Source: an uncultured Gammaproteobacteria bacterium (GTDB taxonomy: Bacteria > Pseudomonadota > Gammaproteobacteria > Steroidobacterales > XN24). From it: DNA of 34,893 nucleotides. This document shows positions 30,349-34,893 of this stretch, in pieces (the stretch's first letter is position 1; every line of letters begins with the position of its first letter). A program made the position numbers and the translations under genes. The stretch lies in contig CALDWW010000089.1 of assembly GCA_937924335.1 (NCBI GenBank), forward strand, positions 1 through 34,893, read 5' to 3'. The notes beneath the pieces were generated by a model, which saw only the letters and a list, made by a program, of their open reading frames with translations, made no database searches and was not told the origin of the DNA.

Positions 30349-31887
30349 TCAGAGCTGATCCTTGATCGGCAGCATCCGGTAGAAACCGACCTTGAACCGC
30401 TGCCACCAGGTGCTGTCCGGCTCTTTCGTAAATACGACTTCTTCGCCGTCGATCTGGGTGACCCACTCGATCTTGCCGCGATCATTGAGTCTCAACTTGT
30501 ATGCCCTGACCGGAGCCACACTCATGACCCTCTCGGCGAGCGGGCGGGCGAGTTCGGGCGCATGCAGGATGATGCCCATCTCAGTGTTGAGGTTCTTCGA
30601 GCGCGGGTCCCAGTTGAAAGTCCCGACGAACAAGGTCTCGCGATCGACGACGAAGGCTTTGGCGTGGAGCGTACCGCCGGAACGGGCCACACCGGTCTTC
30701 TCGACGCCTTCTACCTGCGCGTCCGCTCGAACCTCGTATAGCTCGGCGCCCATCTTCAGCAGCGGCTTGCGTGACGGCGTGTAACCGGAATGCACAACAA
30801 GATGGTTGTTGGCGGCCATCGAGTTGGTGATGATCTTCACGCTCATGCCGCGATCCCGCAGCTGCTGGAATCCGTCCATGGTGCTGCGCGGAACGAAGTA
30901 CGGCGAGATGATCATCAGTTCCGTGTCGCCGGCCATGATCGTGTCACGCAACGGCGGGATCATGGTCTCGGCCTCGGGTGCCAGATCCGGGTCCGCCTTG
31001 TCGGGGCTGTCGTAGACGAGATCGTAGGGCACCCAGGACAATTGATCGTGGTGGATCCGCTCGCGCTCCCTTATCTTCTCGACGACAGCCTCATAGTTAG
31101 TTACGTCGACGCCCTGCAAGACGGTCGCGATGCGCGCACGCAACGCGGCTATCTCCTGAAAAGGCTCCTCGGGTGGCTCGATCACGCGGTCTACCGGCAC
31201 CGCCAAACGGTGATTCCAGTACAGATCGAACATCTCCGAGGCTTCCCGAACCACCGGGCCGAGCATCAGGACATCGAGGTCACCGAAGTTGGCCACCTCG
31301 TGGGCGGCGAAATACTCATCGCCGATATTACGGCCGCCGATCACCGCGGTCTGGTTATCTACGATAAAAGCCTTGTTGTGCATACGGCGATTGAGCCGGC
31401 CGAAGTCGCCAAGGAAGTTCAGCCCTCTCGACAGCCCACCGCGCCGGGCGAACGGGTTAAACATGCGGATCTGGATGTTGGGATGGGCGTTCAGGGCCAG
31501 CAGCCCGCGGTCATAACCACCGGTCAGGATGTCGTCCAGCAACAACCGGACTCTTACTCCGCGCTCCGCGGCCTCGATCAGCGAGTTGATGAATATCAGG
31601 CCCGCCTTGTCCGCGTTGATCAGGTAATACATCGTGTCGATGGTTCGCTCTGCGCGCGCAGCGCCGGTCACCCGGTAGGCCATCGCGTTGAGCGGCTGGG
31701 GTAACAACAGGAAACCGGACTGGCCGGCCCGCTCCCCGGAGAATTCAGTAACCCACCGGCCGAGTAGGGTAGCCTCGGTTTCGATCGGCGCGTAGGACTC
31801 CTCTTTCGGCGCATCGAAATCGATGGTGGCGCACCCGCCGAGCCCGATCAGTAACAGAGCCAGCAGTGGTCGTATTGATCTCTTCAT
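30349..31887 (-). CDS. clsC: ClsC-like cardiolipin synthase / phospholipase D family lipoprotein
   Basis: Two HKD motifs define the phospholipase D fold: H170-x-K172-x4-D177 (MHNKAFIVD) and H408-x-K410-x4-D415 (LHAKAFVVD). The protein closely follows E. coli ClsC (YmdC): FNPF, FGRLNRRMHNK, GGRNIGDEYF, DLDVLMLGPVV, SMAANNHLVVHSGY, NTEMG, and a C-terminus ending near the membrane-like RMLPI. ClsC joins phosphatidylethanolamine and phosphatidylglycerol to make cardiolipin, with a YmdB partner in E. coli; no such partner is seen here. Unlike E. coli ClsC as I remember it, this 512-residue form starts with a lipobox (LGGC, Cys19), so it is predicted to be a lipoprotein. ATG 31887 is chosen for that signal; the frame extends to 31998. 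Confidence 0.88.
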   Translation of the reverse strand: MKRSIRPLLALLLIGLGGCATIDFDAPKEESYAPIETEATLLGRWVTEFSGERAGQSGFLLLPQPLNAMAYRVTGAARAERTIDTMYYLINADKAGLIFINSLIEAAERGVRVRLLLDDILTGGYDRGLLALNAHPNIQIRMFNPFARRGGLSRGLNFLGDFGRLNRRMHNKAFIVDNQTAVIGGRNIGDEYFAAHEVANFGDLDVLMLGPVVREASEMFDLYWNHRLAVPVDRVIEPPEEPFQEIAALRARIATVLQGVDVTNYEAVVEKIRERERIHHDQLSWVPYDLVYDSPDKADPDLAPEAETMIPPLRDTIMAGDTELMIISPYFVPRSTMDGFQQLRDRGMSVKIITNSMAANNHLVVHSGYTPSRKPLLKMGAELYEVRADAQVEGVEKTGVARSGGTLHAKAFVVDRETLFVGTFNWDPRSKNLNTEMGIILHAPELARPLAERVMSVAPVRAYKLRLNDRGKIEWVTQIDGEEVVFTKEPDSTWWQRFKVGFYRMLPIKDQL

Positions 31888-32291
31888 ATTGTCCAGCGCT
31901 CTCCCGCTCGGGCTCCTCGTCAGTTTACCCCTGATAAGCAATGCTCTATGGGTAGATAACCTAGCTCGATCGGTTCCGCAGTTGATCGCGGCCGTCACGC
32001 TCCATGTGGCGCAACCTATCCGCCTGTGAGGCTGCCCGATGCTACTCGATCTCCCGAACTCTCACCAACCGTTTCTCATTGTCGCTGCACCCGGGAAACA
32101 GTTGCCGGCGACGGTCCCGCATCGGCACCAGAGGACGACGGCAACGCACCGAGCAGCCGTCTGGCTGGCGCCCAAGATGGACGCCTTGCGAGCCTGAAGG
32201 CTGCCAACAGGCAGGGAAGTCAGTCGGAATGTTATGCTCTGCGCGTTGCTTCCGGGACGCCCGGACAACGGAAAGCCACAGGAACATTCAG
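31888..32291. other. divergent intergenic region
   Basis: About 400 bases separate the start of the ClsC-like gene (minus) from pstS (plus). The pstS frame runs open from 32004, but the stretch before 32292 is Arg-rich and has no signal peptide. I find no Pho-box repeats (CTGTCAT-like). A weak extended -10 (TGTTATGCT, about 32230-32238) precedes pstS. Promoters for both genes must lie here, but none is strong by eye. Confidence 0.4.
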
Positions 32292-33338
32292 ATGCTCAGA
32301 AACATATTCGCCGTGCTGGCAGCCTCGTCGGTTCTTGCCACCGGCAGCCTGTCCGCAGAAAACCGGCGGGATTACATGATGATCGTCGGGTCCACAACGA
32401 TCTACCCGTTCTCGGAGCTGGTGGTCGAGCGGTTTGTCGATGGGTCCGGATTCAAGACGCCGATGGTGCAACCGACCGGCTCCGGCGGCGGGCTGAGCCT
32501 GTTCTGCAACGGCAGTGACGAACTGGACCCGGATATCACCTATGCATCGAGACCGATCAGGAATTCCGAGCTGGATAAGTGCAGGAAAAATGGGGTGGAC
32601 GATGTCGTAGAGATCAAGATCGGCTACGACGGCATCGTCCTGGCCCAGTCCGCCGACGCCGAGAGCATCAGCCTGAGCCGACGGGACATCTTTCTGGCCC
32701 TGGCGGAACTGGTTCCCAACCCGGGCGACGGCGAGTCGTTCATCGCTAACCCTTACGAGACATGGAAGGACGTTAACGAGACACTGCCCGCCACTCCGTT
32801 GGAGTTCTGGGGCCCAGCCAGGGGTTCCGGGACGCGCTATATCTTCGCGCGGCTTGGCATGGAACAAGGCTGCCGGACGATCGACGGCATGATTGAGCTC
32901 GAACAGGACGATCCATGGAAATACCGCTCGGTGTGCCGCACATTCCGTGACGACCAGGTGTATCTGAAGGTGAGCGAGAACGACGAACTCAACGCCGAAG
33001 CACTGAAGGCGAATGCGAATGCCCTCGCCATCATCAGTTATGGAATCCTCGAAGCGAACTCGGACATTATCCGTGGTCTCGCGATCGACGGCATCCCGCC
33101 CGATTTCCAGACCATTTCGAACGGCAGCTACCTGATCTCGCGGCCTCTGTACCTGTACGTAAAGAAGTCCAGCGCGGACAGATACCCGGGACTGAGGGAG
33201 TTTGTCGCGGAATTCACCAGCGACGAAGCCTGGGGCGAGGCCGGTTACCTCCGCACCCAGGGGCTCATACCGATGAGTGGCGATGAGAGGAAGAGATATG
33301 CGGAGATCGCGATTACCCTGACACCGATGACGATGTAG
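32292..33338 (+). CDS. pstS: PstS-family phosphate-binding protein
   Basis: The 348-residue product has a signal peptide (about residues 1-22, ending LSAEN) and a periplasmic substrate-binding fold. Marks are VGSTTIYPFSELVVERF, QPTGSGGGLSLFC with the anion-binding Ser/Gly loop, ITYASRPIRNSEL, IGYDGIVLAQS, and GPARGSGTRYIF, the second anion-binding loop. These are typical of PstS proteins, which deliver phosphate to the PstCAB transporter. No pstC, pstA or pstB follows, so it is an orphan binding protein here; it could serve a transporter encoded elsewhere or act as a sensor. AGGA lies upstream of ATG 32292. The symbol reflects family, not proven function. Confidence 0.88.
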   Translation: MLRNIFAVLAASSVLATGSLSAENRRDYMMIVGSTTIYPFSELVVERFVDGSGFKTPMVQPTGSGGGLSLFCNGSDELDPDITYASRPIRNSELDKCRKNGVDDVVEIKIGYDGIVLAQSADAESISLSRRDIFLALAELVPNPGDGESFIANPYETWKDVNETLPATPLEFWGPARGSGTRYIFARLGMEQGCRTIDGMIELEQDDPWKYRSVCRTFRDDQVYLKVSENDELNAEALKANANALAIISYGILEANSDIIRGLAIDGIPPDFQTISNGSYLISRPLYLYVKKSSADRYPGLREFVAEFTSDEAWGEAGYLRTQGLIPMSGDERKRYAEIAITLTPMTM

Positions 33339-33377
33339 CCGCCCGCAAGGGGTCTGCAGGCCTCAGCGCGCTTTAGT

Positions 33378-33926
33378 TCAGGGCAATATCTCTATCGGCG
33401 TCCCGGGATCGATGGCAGCCCAGACGCTGTCCATGTCCTTGTTGGTCAGCGCAATACAGCCGTCCGTCCAGTTGACCATCTGAGCGAAGAACGTGGCCCA
33501 TTCCCAGCCGTTGGCCTGGCCATGGATCATGATGTCTCCACCCGGATCCACCCCCAGTTTTCTCGCGTTCTCCTTGTCCTCTGCATTCGGGTAGGAGACG
33601 TGGATCGACCGATAGAACGAACTGTTGGAGTTCTTGTAGGTCAGGAAATACAGCCCCTCGGGCGTCTTCTGATCGCCCTGCTGCTGCTTGTGCCCCTTGG
33701 CATCGCCGCCGAATTTCACTCTGTAGGAAGCGAACACCTGTTCGTCTTTCAGCAGATACAGTCGATTCTTGCTCTTGACCACCCGGACCATGTCGGCCTT
33801 CTCGGCGGCATGGAGCTGCGGCGGAGCTAGCAGGCAGGTCATCGCCAGCACGACTCCCGCCAGCCAGGCCACGCCGCTGAGGCGACGGGGAACGGGTGGT
33901 ATCGGGGGATAACGGGTAGCGATCAC
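33378..33926 (-). CDS. L,D-transpeptidase (YkuD) protein, second of a pair
   Basis: The 182-residue product has a hydrophobic N-terminal signal (about residues 16-40, ending LHAAE) and a YkuD domain: VKSKNRLYLLKDEQV, GDQKTPEGLYFL, MIHG with His135, and NWTDGCIALTNKDMD with catalytic Cys157. The usual S-x-G-C-x-R-M is here T-D-G-C-I-A-L, as seen in ErfK/YafK-like branches. It should act in the periplasm on peptidoglycan cross-links or lipoprotein attachment; the exact reaction is unknown. The start is a GTG at 33926 that overlaps the stop of the upstream transpeptidase gene (GTGA), so the two are translationally coupled. The frame running to 33980 lies inside that gene and is not needed. Confidence 0.88.
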   Translation of the reverse strand: MIATRYPPIPPVPRRLSGVAWLAGVVLAMTCLLAPPQLHAAEKADMVRVVKSKNRLYLLKDEQVFASYRVKFGGDAKGHKQQQGDQKTPEGLYFLTYKNSNSSFYRSIHVSYPNAEDKENARKLGVDPGGDIMIHGQANGWEWATFFAQMVNWTDGCIALTNKDMDSVWAAIDPGTPIEILP

Positions 33927-34423
33927 TCTTCGTCCGGTTCCTCTTCCACGATCACGATCCGGGTACCAACGGGCGCCCATGCAAACATGGTCTCGGCGTT
34001 GTCTTCTGTCAGGCCGACGCAGCCCATGGACCCGACATGCTCGGTGATATACGCATGCATATAAGACCGCAGCGTCGCCCAGCCCGTTCCATGGATGGCC
34101 TTGCCATCTTCGCTGAAGAACATCGTGTACGGCATCTCGGAACCGTAGGTCTTGCTCGTGTAGTCCTTGTGCTTGCGGAATACGTGGAACACACCGGGTA
34201 CGGTCTCCTTGCCGGGCCGGCCGGTAACAACGTCGAATTCGTAGACCAGCTGATTGCCCTCCCAGGCAAAGAGCTTCTGATCCTCCGTCACCACATAGAT
34301 GATCTTGGCTCCGCCGCCGGACGGCGTCCCTTCCTCAGCGACCGCGTCTGCGGACTCGTCAGCGGCGAACGATATCGACCAGGCCAACGTCAAAGCTGGT
34401 AACAGATGGATCGCATTAGCCAT
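33923..34423 (-). CDS. L,D-transpeptidase (YkuD) protein, first of a pair
   Basis: The 166-residue product has a signal peptide (about residues 1-20, ending SFAADE), a short acidic linker, and a compact YkuD domain: IYVVTEDQKLFAWEG, TGRPGKETVPGVFHVF, KAIHGTG with His111, and VGSMGCVGL with catalytic Cys135. The C-terminus is very acidic (EEEPDEE). It is expected to work in the periplasm on peptidoglycan or surface-protein attachment. A GGGGGGGAG ribosome site and a -10 (TAGAAT) precede it, with a hairpin at the likely mRNA start. It overlaps the next transpeptidase gene by four bases. The two proteins are diverged paralogues rather than copies. Confidence 0.88.
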   Translation of the reverse strand: MANAIHLLPALTLAWSISFAADESADAVAEEGTPSGGGAKIIYVVTEDQKLFAWEGNQLVYEFDVVTGRPGKETVPGVFHVFRKHKDYTSKTYGSEMPYTMFFSEDGKAIHGTGWATLRSYMHAYITEHVGSMGCVGLTEDNAETMFAWAPVGTRIVIVEEEPDEE

Positions 34424-34439
34424 GAATCTCCCCCCCTAT

Positions 34440-34471
34440 GTCCGCAGACCCTGTGCGGACCGAACATTCTA
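34440..34471 (-). promoter_or_regulatory. promoter -10 and 5'-end hairpin of the L,D-transpeptidase operon
   Basis: On the minus strand TAGAAT (34466-34471, five of six) predicts a start near 34459; the -35 is poor. The predicted mRNA would begin almost exactly at a hairpin, GTCCGCA-N7-TGCGGAC (34440-34460), placed just before the G-rich ribosome site. Such a 5' stem could stabilise the message or affect translation. Confidence 0.45.
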
Positions 34472-34559
34472 GTCCATGCGACGGAAGTTGCACCCACCCG
34501 GTCGCGAAACCCGTCCGAATGGAATTTCGGCGAGGGTTGTCCCGTGCCATCTATTCACA

Positions 34560-34893
34560 CTAATCCAGGACGAAAAGTGACTGAAATTCCCTGCCCCACT
34601 CCAGCAGCACCCCCTCGGGGCGGCGCAACATCATGGCGATCTCCCCGTAGCTCCGCTTACCATCGATCAACGACAGGAAGGGCAGCAGGTCGGGATGCCC
34701 GCGGACCGAGAAGACGGTCTGTCGGCTACGGCTGAATTCCACCTGCACGGGGAACGGCTGCGCCGCCCCGGACACCCCCGATACAGGTGTCTTGCTTGTG
34801 AAGCCACGGATCCCGGCGAAGAAGCGGGGCACGGTAGCGGTGTCCGGAGGTGCCGGCGCTATCATAAAGTCTTCGATGGATCCGGCCGTAGCC
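34560..34893 (-). CDS. C-terminal part of an unidentified protein (runs off the window)
   Basis: The minus-strand frame is open from the window edge to a stop at 34560. An ATG at 34865 could start a 101-residue protein, but its ribosome site is weak and the frame continues beyond, so a larger protein cut by the edge is more likely. The C-terminal 50 residues (HPDLLPFLSLIDGKRSYGEI, then LLEWGREFQSLFVLD) look like a small winged-helix module of the PqqD-like kind, often used for binding peptides or as a regulatory tail. I cannot name the protein. Confidence 0.5.
   Translation of the reverse strand, partial: ATAGSIEDFMIAPAPPDTATVPRFFAGIRGFTSKTPVSGVSGAAQPFPVQVEFSRSRQTVFSVRGHPDLLPFLSLIDGKRSYGEIAMMLRRPEGVLLEWGREFQSLFVLD

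Noticed and set aside
30790..31704. Plus-strand frame of 304 codons
   Set aside because: Antisense to the ClsC-like gene with its two HKD motifs.

Overview
The window is GC-rich, gene-dense bacterial chromosome. Its gene content points to a gammaproteobacterium, possibly a Woeseia/Chromatiales/Xanthomonadales-like marine or sediment lineage. The evidence for this is the mutY-yggX pair, a ClsC-type cardiolipin synthase, a TolB/TPR membrane protein of a type I associate with these groups, and consensus FNR-like and CRP-like sites. This placement is inference from gene content; there is no rRNA gene. I see no phage, transposon, integron or CRISPR array.

Layout. 1-1458: a stretch with no recognisable gene, a membrane-anchored NAD(P)-binding Rossmann protein, and tRNA-Phe(GAA) with its promoter and a likely terminator. 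1548-3855: the ergothioneine pair egtB-egtD, preceded by a 15-bp palindrome and followed by a terminator that overlaps a convergent four-cysteine miniprotein. 4310-10697: a leftward operon, asmA-like > two secreted START-like proteins > mutY > yggX > L-2-haloacid dehalogenase, with a good sigma70 promoter at its head. 10694-14600: a leftward operon of overlapping genes, ECF sigma factor > anti-sigma-like membrane protein > DUF4097 protein > TolB/TPR membrane protein. 14760-24865: a signalling and sugar-metabolism block holding a REC-PAS-GGDEF-EAL protein, glucokinase, tandem universal stress protein, five-PAS FixL-like kinase, FixJ-like regulator, degenerate receiver, 6-phosphofructokinase and L-lactate dehydrogenase. 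24905-27830: a shared terminator, an octaheme cytochrome c lipoprotein behind a perfect FNR-type box, then DUF190 and the fluoride channel CrcB. 28023-34893: PPK2, a glycine-rich lipoprotein behind a perfect CRP-type site, ClsC-like phospholipase D, PstS, two overlapping L,D-transpeptidases, and a gene cut by the window edge.

How the parts may work together. Many products act in the envelope: AsmA, START-like proteins, DUF4097, TolB/TPR, ClsC, L,D-transpeptidases and lipoproteins. The ECF operon may sense envelope state. Glucokinase, phosphofructokinase and lactate dehydrogenase lie around a cytoplasmic PAS kinase/FixJ pair. Together with the FNR box on the multiheme cytochrome gene, this suggests a facultative lifestyle that responds to oxygen or redox state. 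The features I find most worth a second look are the seven ~41-residue tandem repeats in the AsmA-like protein with its START-like partners, the ECF operon, the four-cysteine miniprotein, the degenerate receiver behind the FixLJ pair, and the FNR and CRP sites.
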